64,000 nt of DNA from JANNMJ01 sp031425525 (GCA_031425525.1 JANPJM010000050.1:62001-126000), one strand, 5' to 3'; counted from the first letter of the stretch, positions 34,504 through 42,943 are shown. Numbers and translations are program-made. Notes: generated by a model not told the origin, from the sequence alone.

Positions 34504-34821
34504 TTACATCGGCTGCCCGGTGGCGTTACCGTCGGTCGAGTCGCCGTCGCGCGAGTTGGAGTGCGTGCCGCTCATCGAGCCGGCACCCTTCATCCCGCTA
34601 TGCCCCGATTCCGATTCACGCTTGGGGGTGCGGCTGGGGGTAGTAGCGTCGTCGGCAGCCGCGTTTTCGGGGGCATTCGGATCTGCTTCAGCGCCCACAT
34701 TCTGCGAGCCGCCGTAGCCGCCGCCGCTGCCGGTAGCGCCCGTGCTGCGGGCGCCGCTGGTGTCGGTTTGGGAAGCGTCTTGGTTTTGGTTTGGGTTCGG
34801 ATTTTCTGGTTGCGTGGCCAT
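34504..34821 (-). CDS. Small disordered hydrophilic protein of unknown function
   Basis: The product has 105 residues, rich in Asn, Gly, Ser, Thr, Asp and Gln, with no hydrophobic segment, so probably unstructured throughout. It starts MATQPENPNPNQNQ and ends DGNATGQPM. No family is recognised. The composition differs from neighbouring proteins, which are rich in Ala, Leu and Arg. A second disordered protein lies about 530 bp away on the same strand with a palindromic repeat between. A role in stress protection is possible but is a guess. Confidence 0.55.
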   Translation of the reverse strand: MATQPENPNPNQNQDASQTDTSGARSTGATGSGGGYGGSQNVGAEADPNAPENAAADDATTPSRTPKRESESGHSGMKGAGSMSGTHSNSRDGDSTDGNATGQPM

Positions 34822-34880
34822 GGTGAAGGGAAAAAATGTGAGAGAAAAAAAGTCGCTAACAACGATGGTAACCCTTAAAA

Positions 34881-35051
34881 TTTGTCATTACGAGGAGGCT
34901 TTGCGGTTGCGAGCCGTCACGTTCCTCGCGGTAAACTCCGCGCGGCAAAGCAATCTCGCGGCAGACGAGCGCGCCCAGAATAACGCGAGATTGGCATGTC
35001 GGCCCTTCGTTCCTCAGGGTAGGCTCCAAGCCTCCTCCTCGCAATGACAAA
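34881..35051. repeat. Palindromic interspersed element, copy 1
   Basis: Ends TTTGTCATTACGAGGAGGCTT and its near inverse ending in AATGACAAA enclose an inner pair GCAATCTCGCG / GCGAGATTG. It is the same element as at 40511-40653, here with a longer middle. Confidence 0.8.
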
Positions 35052-35068
35052 ACGAGGGAAACGCCCTC

Positions 35069-35353
35069 CTACTTACCCGAATCCGACCCCGAACGCCTTG
35101 CGCCCTTACCCTTCCCCGAATCAGCATTAGGCGTAGTGGGCACGCGATATTCGCCGCCGGGCTTGCGCATATCGTTGCGGTCGTCGTCGTCGCCGTGGCG
35201 GTGGTCGGTGTGGTTCCCGGAGCGGGCGCGCGGCGTGCCGCCGTCGGCGGTGCGCTCGGCGGGACGTTGGTTGTGGGCGGCGTCGCGGGCGTTATCGGCG
35301 TCGTGGTCGCGGGTGTCGGCGGGCACCTTGCCGGTTGGTTTGGAGGAAGCCAT
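35069..35353 (-). CDS. Small charged disordered protein of unknown function
   Basis: From ATG 35353 the product has 94 residues, rich in Asp, Arg, His, Gly and Lys with a central HGDDDDRND cluster and a basic Lys/Arg/Gly-Ser tail. There is no hydrophobic core. It starts MASSKPTGKVPADTRDHDAD. No family is recognised. A degenerate GGATGTG-type tract lies directly upstream of the start codon. Together with the protein at 34504-34821 it may form a pair, separated by a mobile-like repeat. Confidence 0.5.
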   Translation of the reverse strand: MASSKPTGKVPADTRDHDADNARDAAHNQRPAERTADGGTPRARSGNHTDHRHGDDDDRNDMRKPGGEYRVPTTPNADSGKGKGARRSGSDSGK

Positions 35354-35395
35354 GGGGAGGAATGATGTGGGGATGTGAAGATGAGTGGATGTGGC
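35354..35395. repeat. GGATGTG-type degenerate tract 5' of the small charged protein
   Basis: Units like GGATGTGAAGATGAGTGGATGTGG lie next to the start codon at 35353. A similar tract lies before the phosphoesterase start at 43501. Confidence 0.55.
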
Positions 35396-35596
35396 CCTTT
35401 TGCTGAAACCGTGTCCGTGGTGTTTCAGACCTATCACGTTGGCGGCTCGGCAGTTGGCCTTTCGTCTGAAATGCTACGGCCGCCACCAACCGAGGTTGTG
35501 GCAAGGCCGGAGTTTCGGCGCCGTCTGCCGCGTACGCCTGAACCGGGCAACTCTCCACCAATAAGCCCGCCCCGCCGCCCGACCTTTACTCCCGCT

Positions 35597-36967
35597 ATGC
35601 TCGTGCCCGCCTCCCCTCCGATTCCGCTTCCCGGCGCGCCGCTCACGTGGCGGCAGCACTTCCGCGACAACTTCCTGGTCGCGTACCCGGTCGTGATTTC
35701 GCAGCTCGGCCACATCGCCGTCAATGTCGCCGATTCGGTCATCGTCGGGCGCTTGGGCGAGCGGCAACTTGCCGGCGTCGCCCTCGCCACGAGCGCGTTC
35801 GTGGTGGTGCTGGTCGTGGGATTGGGCATTTCGATGGGCCTCACGCCGCTGGTGGCGGCGGCGGCGGCGCGTGGTCGTACGCACCGGCTGGCGCTGTTGC
35901 TGGGGTCGGGCGGGGCGGTGTGCGCGGCGGCGGGGGTGGCGCTGGCGGCGCTCGGTTGGGCCAGTACGTGGCTGCTGCCGCACCTCGGCGAGCCCCCGGC
36001 CGTGGTGGCGCTGGCGAGTCCGTTTCTGCGGGTATTATCGCTCTCGATGCTGCCGTTGATGCTGTTTCAGGCGCTCCGGCAGTTTGCCGAAGGGTTGGCG
36101 CTCACCCGCCAGGCCATGGTGGTTTCGCTGGGCGCCAACCTCGTCAATATCGGCCTCAACTACGTGTTTGTCTTCGGTTTGCTCGGGTTCCCGGCCCTCG
36201 GCATGATTGGCTCGGCGTGGGCCACCCTGCTGGCGCGCGTGCTGATGCTGGCCGCGATGGCCGCGTGGTTTTGGCACGCGCCGCGTTTTGCGCCGTACTG
36301 CGCGCAGTTGGCGACCCGCTGGAAACACGCCCGCCGGATTCTCGGCCTCGGCCTGCCCATCGCGGGCCAAATGATGCTCGAAACGGGCGCGTTCGTGTTT
36401 TCGGCGCTGATGATGGGCTGGGTGGGCACCACAGCACTCGCGGCGCACCAGATCGCCATCAACGTGGCGAGTGTGACGTATATGGCGGCCTCCGGCATCG
36501 GCGCGGCGGCCACGGTGCGCGTCGGGCAATTCGCCGGTGCCGGCCGCCACCACGAGGTACGCCGCGCCGCCAGCAGTGCCCTGTTTCTGGCCTTCGCGTT
36601 TATGCTGCTGATGGGCGTGCTACTGGTGCTGATGCGCCACCAACTCCCGTGGTTCTACGTGACCACCGCCGACGGGGCCGCTGCCCGCGCACTCGCCTCG
36701 CATCTCCTCATCATCGCGGCGCTCTTCCAAATTTCGGATGGCGTGCAGGTGGCCGCCCTCGGCGCCCTGCGCGGCCTGGAAGATGTGCGCGTACCGGGCC
36801 TCATCTCGTTCATCGCGTACTGGGTCATCGCGCTGCCGCTCGGCTACTGGCTGGCGTTTCCGCTCGGCTACGGCCCAATGGGCCTCTGGGCGGGCCTCAG
36901 CATCGGCCTGACGCTCTCGGCCGTGGCGCTCTCGTGGCGCGTGCGGGTGTTGAGTGAGAGTGTTTAG
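35597..36967 (+). CDS. MATE-family efflux transporter
   Basis: From ATG 35597 the product has 456 residues with twelve membrane segments in two homologous halves. The first helix carries YPVVISQLGHIAVNVADSVIVGRLG, the hallmark of MATE proteins. The second half has GLPIAGQMMLETGAFVFSALMMG. These pumps export cationic drugs or metabolites using sodium or proton gradients. No regulator or partner gene is attached. A frame upstream to 35375 is open but not coding-like. Confidence 0.92.
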   Translation: MLVPASPPIPLPGAPLTWRQHFRDNFLVAYPVVISQLGHIAVNVADSVIVGRLGERQLAGVALATSAFVVVLVVGLGISMGLTPLVAAAAARGRTHRLALLLGSGGAVCAAAGVALAALGWASTWLLPHLGEPPAVVALASPFLRVLSLSMLPLMLFQALRQFAEGLALTRQAMVVSLGANLVNIGLNYVFVFGLLGFPALGMIGSAWATLLARVLMLAAMAAWFWHAPRFAPYCAQLATRWKHARRILGLGLPIAGQMMLETGAFVFSALMMGWVGTTALAAHQIAINVASVTYMAASGIGAAATVRVGQFAGAGRHHEVRRAASSALFLAFAFMLLMGVLLVLMRHQLPWFYVTTADGAAARALASHLLIIAALFQISDGVQVAALGALRGLEDVRVPGLISFIAYWVIALPLGYWLAFPLGYGPMGLWAGLSIGLTLSAVALSWRVRVLSESV

Positions 36968-36998
36968 TTTTTAGGGTTTAGTTTTTAGGGTTTAGGGG
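36963..36998. repeat. GTTTTTAGGGTTTA direct repeats after the MATE gene
   Basis: The unit occurs at least twice in tandem, starting at the MATE stop codon. It matches the repeat in the ABC-HlyD gap. Confidence 0.6.
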
Positions 36999-37108
36999 GC
37001 TGTTTTTCGTGCGGGTATCGCGCGGGGCTCTGCCCGGTGTGTGGTATTTGCGGGCGTCCCGCCCGCCGGTAGCACGTGGTAGCTGCTACGTGCCGCTCCA
37101 CTAGCAGT

Positions 37109-37162
37109 TTGGTAAGTTGCGGCTTGGTAAGTTTGTATACTTACCAAGCCGCAACTTGCCAA
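37109..37162. repeat. 24-bp arm hairpin between MATE and DUF922 genes
   Basis: 37109-37132 pairs with 37139-37162 around the 6-nt loop TTGTAT, with one mismatch that is a G-T wobble in one strand. Each arm contains the motif TTGGTAAG twice. It could be a terminator or a mobile-like palindrome. Confidence 0.7.
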
Positions 37163-37280
37163 GTAAGAAAGTCGATTGGCAACCGGAGTGTCAAAGTCGG
37201 GATGTGGAGGAGGAGAAAACAGCTGATTTTTGCGCCGCTCACTTCGGAACAAACCACCCCGGCCGTCGCCTTTCCGGGGT

Positions 37281-37829
37281 GTGATTTTCCGCTCCCTGCT
37301 CGCCCTACTCTGCGCCATCCTCCCGGCGCTTGCCTCCGCTGAAACCGATCCGCCACGCGCGGTCGGCAACACCGATTCAACGCTGCTGTGGCGGCCCGAA
37401 AGGCGTCTGACGTGGGCCGACTTCCAAGGCACCCCCGGCCCCACCGAAAAGCTCCACGCCCTCACCGCCGCCGACCTCAACGTGCAGGTATCGTGTACGA
37501 GCGATGTGCTGACGGTCGGCGTGCAGGCCATTTTCCTGCCGCGCGAGTCGTGGACGAAATCGCCGGACTCAGCGCCGCTACTCCGCCACGAGCAAGTGCA
37601 TTTCGACCTTACCGAAGTCCACGCCCGCTTGCTGCGGCGCACGCTACAGCAACTGAAAATGACGTGCAAGCAGGCGCAAACGCAGCTTCAGCCGGTTATC
37701 GATGCCGCCTTCACCAACTGGCAAAAAGCGCAGGATCAGTACGACGAAGACTCGCGCCACGGCCTCGACCACGACGGGCAGGCCCGCTGGGAAAAGCAGA
37801 TCGCCGACCAGCTTCGCGTCCTCAAATAG
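37281..37829 (+). CDS. DUF922 putative zinc protease, secreted
   Basis: From GTG 37281 the product has 182 residues and starts with a signal peptide (IFRSLLALLCAILPALASA); a TTG at 37230 is an alternative start. The DUF922 features are RRLTWADFQG, the HExxH-like zinc motif in LRHEQVHFDLTEVHARLLRR, and the C-terminal YDEDSRHGLDHDGQARWE. The two Cys residues could form a disulfide. It probably acts in the periplasm, with unknown substrates. Its 3' end overlaps the convergent pyrD by 8 bp. Confidence 0.83.
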   Translation: MIFRSLLALLCAILPALASAETDPPRAVGNTDSTLLWRPERRLTWADFQGTPGPTEKLHALTAADLNVQVSCTSDVLTVGVQAIFLPRESWTKSPDSAPLLRHEQVHFDLTEVHARLLRRTLQQLKMTCKQAQTQLQPVIDAAFTNWQKAQDQYDEDSRHGLDHDGQARWEKQIADQLRVLK

Positions 37830-38856
37830 CCCGGCAAATCTGCGTCACCAGCCCCGGCCCTTCGTACACGAACCCGGTGTAGAGCTGCACCAGATCGGCG
37901 CCGGCCGCCAGCCGGTCTAGCGCATCCTGGGCACTCATCACGCCGCCCACGCCGATCAGCGCCACTTCGGCGGGCAGGGCCGCGCGCAGTAACTGCGTAA
38001 CGGCCAGCGCCCGCGCCGTGAGCGGCGCCCCGCTCAACCCACCCGCACCGAACCTCTCGACGACGGCAGCGGGCGTCCGCAGCCCATCGCGCGCAATGGT
38101 GGTGTTCGTGGCGATGACGCCCGCAAACCCCGCCTCCACCACCAGCGCGGCGGCATCGCGGAGTTGCTCGTCGCTGAGGTCGGGCGCGAGTTTGAGCGCC
38201 AGCGGCAACGGCGTGCGGCGCCGCTGATTCCGCGCCTGCAACTGCCCCAGCAACCGTTGCAGCGGCTCGCGGTCTTGGAGCGCCCGCAAACCCGGCGTGT
38301 TCGGCGATGACACATTGACGGCGATATAGTCCACGACATCCGCCAGCGCGTCGAACCCGCGCAGGTAATCGTTGGCGGCTTCGTCGTTCGGCGTATCCTT
38401 GTTTTTGCCGATGTTGCCGCCTACAATCAGCCCTGCCGGACGCTTTTGCAGCCGCAGCGCCGCCACTTCGGCCCCGCCATTATTGAAGCCCAGCCGGTTG
38501 ATGAGCCCCCGGTCGGCGGGCAGCCGAAACATCCGGGGCTTGTCGTTGCCGGGCTGCGGACGCGGCGTCAGCGTCCCGATCTCGACGTGCCCAAACCCTA
38601 CCGCCGCCCACTCGGCTACAAACCGCGCATCCTTGTCGAACCCCGCCGCCAGCCCCACGGGGTTGGCAAAAACCAGCCCCATCACGCGCCGCGCGAGGTG
38701 CGGCGCGTGACACGCCGCCCAATCGATGCCCAGCGAAGCCCGAACCGCCGCGCCCACCACGGGCCGCGTCAGCAGCGGCAGCGCCTGAAACGCCGCATAA
38801 TGGGCGGCCTCAGCGTCAAATTGAAATAGAACGGGCTTTACAAAGGTTTTATACAT
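37822..38856 (-). CDS. pyrD: Dihydroorotate dehydrogenase, class 2 (quinone)
   Basis: From ATG 38856 the product has 344 residues. The N-terminal amphipathic extension (MYKTFVKPVLFQFDAEAAHY) that binds the membrane and quinone identifies class 2. FMN-barrel motifs include NPVGLAAGFDKD, GTLTPRPQPGN and INRLGFNN, the catalytic Ser in VNVSSPNTPGLR, KLAPDLS, and GVGGVMSAQDA. It oxidises dihydroorotate in pyrimidine synthesis. pyrE lies about 5 kb away, so the pathway genes are close but not in one operon. Confidence 0.95.
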   Translation of the reverse strand: MYKTFVKPVLFQFDAEAAHYAAFQALPLLTRPVVGAAVRASLGIDWAACHAPHLARRVMGLVFANPVGLAAGFDKDARFVAEWAAVGFGHVEIGTLTPRPQPGNDKPRMFRLPADRGLINRLGFNNGGAEVAALRLQKRPAGLIVGGNIGKNKDTPNDEAANDYLRGFDALADVVDYIAVNVSSPNTPGLRALQDREPLQRLLGQLQARNQRRRTPLPLALKLAPDLSDEQLRDAAALVVEAGFAGVIATNTTIARDGLRTPAAVVERFGAGGLSGAPLTARALAVTQLLRAALPAEVALIGVGGVMSAQDALDRLAAGADLVQLYTGFVYEGPGLVTQICRAI

Positions 38857-38931
38857 CAGCAGCAAAAAATACGTACCGAAATTCGGGCAAAATGAAAATC
38901 AGCGAAATCAAACAATCTGCTCAATCAGCGA

Positions 38932-39834
38932 TCAGCTACGTGGATGAAAATCGGTCATCACCTGCCGCAAATAGTCGCGGTCGAGGTGCGTGTAGATTTC
39001 GGTGGTGGTAATGGATGCGTGCCCCAGCATCTCCTGCACGGCCCGCAGATCGGCGCCGCCCTCGATGAGGTGCGTCGCAAATGAGTGGCGCAGCGTGTGC
39101 GGCGAAACATTCTTCGTAAGCCCCGCCTTCGCCGCCGCGTCTTTGATGATATTGAAGATCATAACGCGCGTCAGGTGGTGCCCGCGCCGGTTGAGAAAAG
39201 CGAAATCTTCCTCGCCCGGCTGAATTCTGAGCGCATTCCGCACCGTCGAGAAGTACAGCATGAGGTGCTTCGTGGCGTCGCGCCCAATCGGCACCAACCG
39301 CTCCCGATTCCCCTTGCCGATGACCCGCAAAAAGCCCGCTTCGAGGTAACAATTGCTCAGTTTCAGCTCGATCAGCTCCGTCGCCCGCAACCCCGACGAG
39401 TACAAAACTTCCAGAATGGCACGGTTGCGTTCGCCTTCGGGCGTCGAGCGGTCTACGGCTTCCAGTAGTTTTTCGACCTCCGGAAAATCAAGCACATCGG
39501 GCAAGTGCCGCCCGATTTTCGGCCCACCCACGGTATCCGTCGGCGCCGTAGCGATGAGGTCTTCCATCACCAGAAACTTAAAAAACGTCTTCAGCCCACT
39601 CAGCATCCGCGCCTGACTCGGCGCGCTCAGCCCAGCCTCGCCAAGCCACGTCATCATCCCCCGAATGTGCGCCGGTTCTACCTGCGTCGGCCCCACGTGC
39701 CGCGCACCCACCGAAATCAGGTATTGCCACAGGCGCTGCACATCGCGCCGGTACGCCTCCACGGAGTTGGCCGCCAGCCCCTGCTCTAGTTGCAGGGTGC
39801 CCGTGAATTGCTCAATTGCGAGGGGCCAAGTCAT
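38932..39834 (-). CDS. xerD: Tyrosine recombinase XerD
   Basis: From ATG 39834 the product has 300 residues. The N-terminal SAM-like core-binding domain covers 1-90 (IEQFTGTLQLEQGLAANSV). The catalytic residues are the Arg in YSSGLRATELI, Lys in VIGKGNRER, His-x-x-Arg in SPHTLRHSFATHL, His in LGHASITTTE, and nucleophile Tyr in IYTHLD. It resolves chromosome dimers at dif. The open frame extends far upstream to 40518 across the opposite strand of aroQ, but the conserved N-terminus places the start here. It is not next to any integron or phage gene. Confidence 0.92.
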   Translation of the reverse strand: MTWPLAIEQFTGTLQLEQGLAANSVEAYRRDVQRLWQYLISVGARHVGPTQVEPAHIRGMMTWLGEAGLSAPSQARMLSGLKTFFKFLVMEDLIATAPTDTVGGPKIGRHLPDVLDFPEVEKLLEAVDRSTPEGERNRAILEVLYSSGLRATELIELKLSNCYLEAGFLRVIGKGNRERLVPIGRDATKHLMLYFSTVRNALRIQPGEEDFAFLNRRGHHLTRVMIFNIIKDAAAKAGLTKNVSPHTLRHSFATHLIEGGADLRAVQEMLGHASITTTEIYTHLDRDYLRQVMTDFHPRS

Positions 39835-39839
39835 TGGAG

Positions 39840-40030
39840 GAGCTTTGAGTTTCGAGTTTCGAGTGACGGCCGATGTGTTGCCGAACACGGGTCGGCTGGC
39901 GCGCAAAGTAGGGGCGCAAAGGTCGGGGTAGTTGGTAGTACGCACGCCGCTTACCGGACGCTGATAAGCGCGCAACCCGCCGAACCACAACACTCGAAAC
40001 TCAAAACTTGAAACTCGGAACTCCCAAACT
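39840..40030. repeat. GAAACTC-type degenerate tracts between xerD and aroQ
   Basis: GAGTTTCGAGTTTCGAGTG lies next to the xerD start, and ACTCGAAACTCAAAACTTGAAACTCGGAACTC-like units lie before aroQ. The same unit appears before the RecD-like gene near 48111-48140. Confidence 0.65.
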
Positions 40031-40047
40031 CCCGACCTTTGCGCGCA

Positions 40048-40500
40048 ATGCGCACCATCTCCATCATCAACGGCCCGAATCTCAACCTGCTCGGCCGCCG
40101 CCAGCCCGCGCTGTACGGCACTAAGTCGTTTGAAGAGTTTCTCCCCGACCTCGAAACGACGTTCCCCGACCTCACCCTCCACTACTTCCAAAGCAACCAC
40201 GAAGGAGTGCTGCTCGACAAGCTCCACGAAATCGGGTTCACCCACGAGGGCATCGTCTTCAACCCGGCGGCCTTCACGCATACCTCCATCGCCCTCGCCG
40301 ACGCCGTAGCCGCCATCTCGACGCCCGTCGTCGAAGTGCATCTGACCAATATTCTGGCCCGCGAAACCGAGCGGCGCACCAGCCTGCTGGCCCGTAACTG
40401 CGTGGGTTCCATCAGCGGCTTCGGCCTCGAAAGCTACCGCTTGGCACTGCATTGGCTCCAAAAACACCTCGAACGCCCCACCGTGGGGTTTAAGATTTAA
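40048..40500 (+). CDS. aroQ: 3-dehydroquinate dehydratase, type II
   Basis: From ATG 40048 the product has 150 residues. It has the type II signature: ISIINGPNLNLLGRRQPALYG with the catalytic Tyr and the loop Arg residues, FNPAAFTHTSIALADAV with catalytic His and Asn, and EVHLTNILARE. It makes 3-dehydroshikimate. It is divergent from xerD; both starts are preceded by GAAACTC-type tracts. A TTG at 40039 would add three residues and is not preferred. Confidence 0.95.
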   Translation: MRTISIINGPNLNLLGRRQPALYGTKSFEEFLPDLETTFPDLTLHYFQSNHEGVLLDKLHEIGFTHEGIVFNPAAFTHTSIALADAVAAISTPVVEVHLTNILARETERRTSLLARNCVGSISGFGLESYRLALHWLQKHLERPTVGFKI

Positions 40501-40510
40501 TTCCCCCCAA

Positions 40511-40653
40511 TTTGTCATTGCGAGGAGGCTCTGTGGTTGCGAGCGTAGCGCGGCAAAGCAATCTCGCGGCTTGCTCGGCGCCGCTTAACCGCCGCAGCCA
40601 GCACGCTGCGAGATTGCCACGTCGTCGCAAAGCCTCCTCCTCGCAATGACAAA
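40511..40653. repeat. Palindromic interspersed element, copy 2
   Basis: Ends TTTGTCATTGCGAGGAGGCT and its near inverse at 40631-40653 enclose GCAATCTCGCG and CTGCGAGATTGC. It fills the gap between aroQ and the aminotransferase. Copy 1 is at 34881-35051. Confidence 0.8.
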
Positions 40654-40677
40654 ACCTTTCCTGATCCCCACATCCAA

Positions 40678-41751
40678 ATGCTCCTCTCGTTCAATCCCGG
40701 CCCCGCCAAAGTTTACCCCGAAATCCGGCAGTATATGGCCGATGCCCACGACCAGGGCATCCTGCAAATGGGCCACCGCTCCGACCGTTTCGTGCAGCTC
40801 AGCAAACAGGTCGTGGCCGACCTCAAAAGCAAGCTCAACATCCCCGCCGAGTCGTTCGTCTACTTCGTGTCGTCGGCGACGGAATCGTGGGAAATCATCG
40901 CGCAGAGCCTGACCCGCGCCTCGTCGCTGCACTTCTACAACGGCGCTTTTGGCGAGAAATGGTATCAGACGGCCAAAGCGTTGCGGCCCGCCGCCGTCGC
41001 GCACCCGTTCGGCGTGCAGGAGGCGCTCGACGCGCGCGGGCTGCCCGCCGCAGCGGGCGTCGAGTTGGTGTGCCTCACTCAAAACGAAACCTCGAACGGC
41101 ACGCAGGTCGATGCCACCACGCTTCAGCGTATCGCGAATCACTACCGCGAGGCATTGGTGTGCGTCGATGCCACCAGCAGCCTCGGCGGCGCCAATCTAC
41201 GCTACTCGCGCGCCGATGTGTGGTTCGGCTCAGTGCAGAAATGCCTCGGGCTGCCCGCCGGGCTGGGGCTGCTCGTTTGTTCGCCGCGCGCCGTCGAACG
41301 TGCCCGCCAGCTTGGGCACCGCAGCCATTACAACGCGCTGCTGAATCTGCACGAAAAGATGCTCAATTTCCAGACGACGCACACCCCCAACGTCCTCGGC
41401 ATTTACCTCCTGAGCCGCGTTTTGCAACAACGCACACCCCTGAAAGCCATCAGCGACCACCTCACGGCGCGCGCCGAAATCCTCTATAAATTCTTTGAGG
41501 AAAATTTCCCGCAATGGGCACCTCTCGTGAGCAACCCGGAGGTGCGCTCGCACACCGTCTTGGCCATCCAATGCGCCGCGCCGGGCCTCGATGAGCTGAA
41601 AAAAGCCGCCCTCGCGCAAAACCTGCAACTCGGCAACGGCTACGGCGCGTGGGCCAAAACCACGTTCCGCATCGCCAATTTCCCGCAGCACCACGATGCC
41701 GAACTGGTGCAATTGCAACGGTTTTTAGTGGGGATCGGCGCGCCCGCGTAG
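40678..41751 (+). CDS. Class V aminotransferase, phosphoserine aminotransferase-like
   Basis: The product has 357 residues of PLP fold type I. It opens LSFNPGPAKVYPEIRQYM, typical of the SerC and related class V enzymes, and carries the PLP lysine in WFGSVQKCLGLPAG and the cofactor Asp in CVDATSSLGG. It may be the Bacteroidota phosphoserine aminotransferase, but alanine-glyoxylate type enzymes share these motifs. No serA or serB is near, so the symbol is withheld. MarC follows 39 bp downstream. Confidence 0.85.
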   Translation: MLLSFNPGPAKVYPEIRQYMADAHDQGILQMGHRSDRFVQLSKQVVADLKSKLNIPAESFVYFVSSATESWEIIAQSLTRASSLHFYNGAFGEKWYQTAKALRPAAVAHPFGVQEALDARGLPAAAGVELVCLTQNETSNGTQVDATTLQRIANHYREALVCVDATSSLGGANLRYSRADVWFGSVQKCLGLPAGLGLLVCSPRAVERARQLGHRSHYNALLNLHEKMLNFQTTHTPNVLGIYLLSRVLQQRTPLKAISDHLTARAEILYKFFEENFPQWAPLVSNPEVRSHTVLAIQCAAPGLDELKKAALAQNLQLGNGYGAWAKTTFRIANFPQHHDAELVQLQRFLVGIGAPA

Positions 41752-41790
41752 GGGCGCGCCTTGTACCCGACGCTACGAAATACCATTTTT

Positions 41791-42351
41791 ATGCTTTCCT
41801 TCAACCAAATCCTCTCCGTCACGCTCACGCTGTTTGCCGTCATCGATATTCTCGGTTCGATCCCGATTATTCTGCGGTTGCGGCAGCGCCCCGGCGGCAT
41901 CCACGCCGAAAAAGCCACCCTCGTGGCGGGCGTGCTGATGGTGGTTTTCCTGTTTGTGGGCCAGAGCATTCTGGGGTTGTTTGGCATCGATTTCAAATCC
42001 TTCGCGCTCGCCGGGGCCATCGTCATCTTCCTGATTGCCATCGAGATGCTGCTCGGCATTACACTCTTCAAATCCGACCCCGAAGCCGGCGGCGGCACCA
42101 TCGTGCCGCTGGCATTTCCACTCATCGTGGGCGCGGGCACCATGACGACACTCATTTCGCTGCGGGCGGCCTACTCGCTGCCCAACGTGCTGGTCGGCAT
42201 CGTCCTCAACCTCGTTTTCGTGTACGCCGTGCTGCGCGCCTCACCGTGGCTGGAACAAAAGCTCGGCAAAGCCGGAGAAGATATTTTGCGACGCGTATTT
42301 GGGGTAATTTTATTGGCGATTGCGATTAAATTATTCAAGGCCAATTTCTGA
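41791..42351 (+). CDS. MarC-family integral membrane protein
   Basis: From ATG 41791 the product has 186 residues with six membrane segments. MarC features are VTLTLFAVIDILGSIPII in the first helix and PLAFPLIVGAGTMTTLISLRAAY in the middle. Despite the name, no role in multiple antibiotic resistance is proven for the family, and transport function is uncertain. It is 39 bp after the aminotransferase on the same strand. The 3' side runs directly into a GC-rich palindrome. Confidence 0.9.
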   Translation: MLSFNQILSVTLTLFAVIDILGSIPIILRLRQRPGGIHAEKATLVAGVLMVVFLFVGQSILGLFGIDFKSFALAGAIVIFLIAIEMLLGITLFKSDPEAGGGTIVPLAFPLIVGAGTMTTLISLRAAYSLPNVLVGIVLNLVFVYAVLRASPWLEQKLGKAGEDILRRVFGVILLAIAIKLFKANF

Positions 42352-42468
42352 TGTAGCGCGGGGCTCCGGCCCGCGTAGCGCGGCAGCGTTTTCGCATTTA
42401 GTTTACGTTTAGCGCACCTAACATACCGCAGCAGCCTTCGGCTCGCGGGCCGGCGCCCCGCGCTACAT
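42351..42468. repeat. GC-rich inverted repeat between marC-like gene and rnhA
   Basis: 25-base arms at 42351-42375 and 42444-42468 (outer ATGTAGCGCGGGGC) match in all but one position. They enclose about 68 bp. The left arm begins at the last base of the MarC stop codon. Confidence 0.75.
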
Positions 42469-42478
42469 TCCACTCGAA

Positions 42479-42943
42479 ATGATTCACTTATTCACCGACG
42501 GCTCCTCCCGCGGCAACCCCGGCCCTGGCGGTTTCGGCGCCATTCTGCGGTACGGCCCGCACGAAAAAGAATTGGCGCAAGGCTACCGCCGCACTACCAA
42601 CAACCGCATGGAATTGCTGGCCGTCATTCGCGGTCTCGAAGCCATCACCAACCCCGCGCTGCCGGTTACGGTCGTCACCGATTCGCGGTACGTTGTGGAT
42701 GCCGTCACCAAAAAATGGGTCGATAACTGGCTCCGCAAACCCGATTTCGGCGGTAAAGCCAATCAGGATTTGTGGCGCCGCCTGGTGCCGCTCCTCAAGC
42801 TCCGCTCCGTCACCTTCACCTGGATAAGAGGGCACAACGGCCACGCCGAAAACGAGCGCTGCGATGTTCTGGCCGTAGCCAGCGCCCTCGGCGAGCTAGG
42901 CCCGCTACTAGTCGATACCGAATACGAAAAGCTAGGCCAATAA
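42479..42943 (+). CDS. rnhA: Ribonuclease HI
   Basis: The product has 154 residues. Catalytic acids are Asp7 (LFTDGSSRGNPG), Glu45 (NNRMELLAV), Asp68 (VVTDSRYV) and Asp129 (ENERCDVLA), with His119 in WIRGHNGH. The basic handle region is present around KKWVDNWLRK. It cuts the RNA strand of RNA-DNA hybrids. The start codon lies 10 bp after the GC-rich palindrome. Confidence 0.96.
   Translation: MIHLFTDGSSRGNPGPGGFGAILRYGPHEKELAQGYRRTTNNRMELLAVIRGLEAITNPALPVTVVTDSRYVVDAVTKKWVDNWLRKPDFGGKANQDLWRRLVPLLKLRSVTFTWIRGHNGHAENERCDVLAVASALGELGPLLVDTEYEKLGQ

Noticed and set aside
35647..36957. 436-codon plus-strand frame
   Set aside because: Shadow of the MATE transporter in another frame; no membrane segments and extreme Arg/Gly content.
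37230..37280. TTG start for the DUF922 protein
   Set aside because: It would put a basic 17-residue lead before the signal peptide; the GTG at 37281 gives a normal signal sequence.
39835..40518. Upstream extension of xerD to 40518
   Set aside because: The extension runs antisense through aroQ and repeat tracts. The conserved XerD N-terminus starts at 39834.
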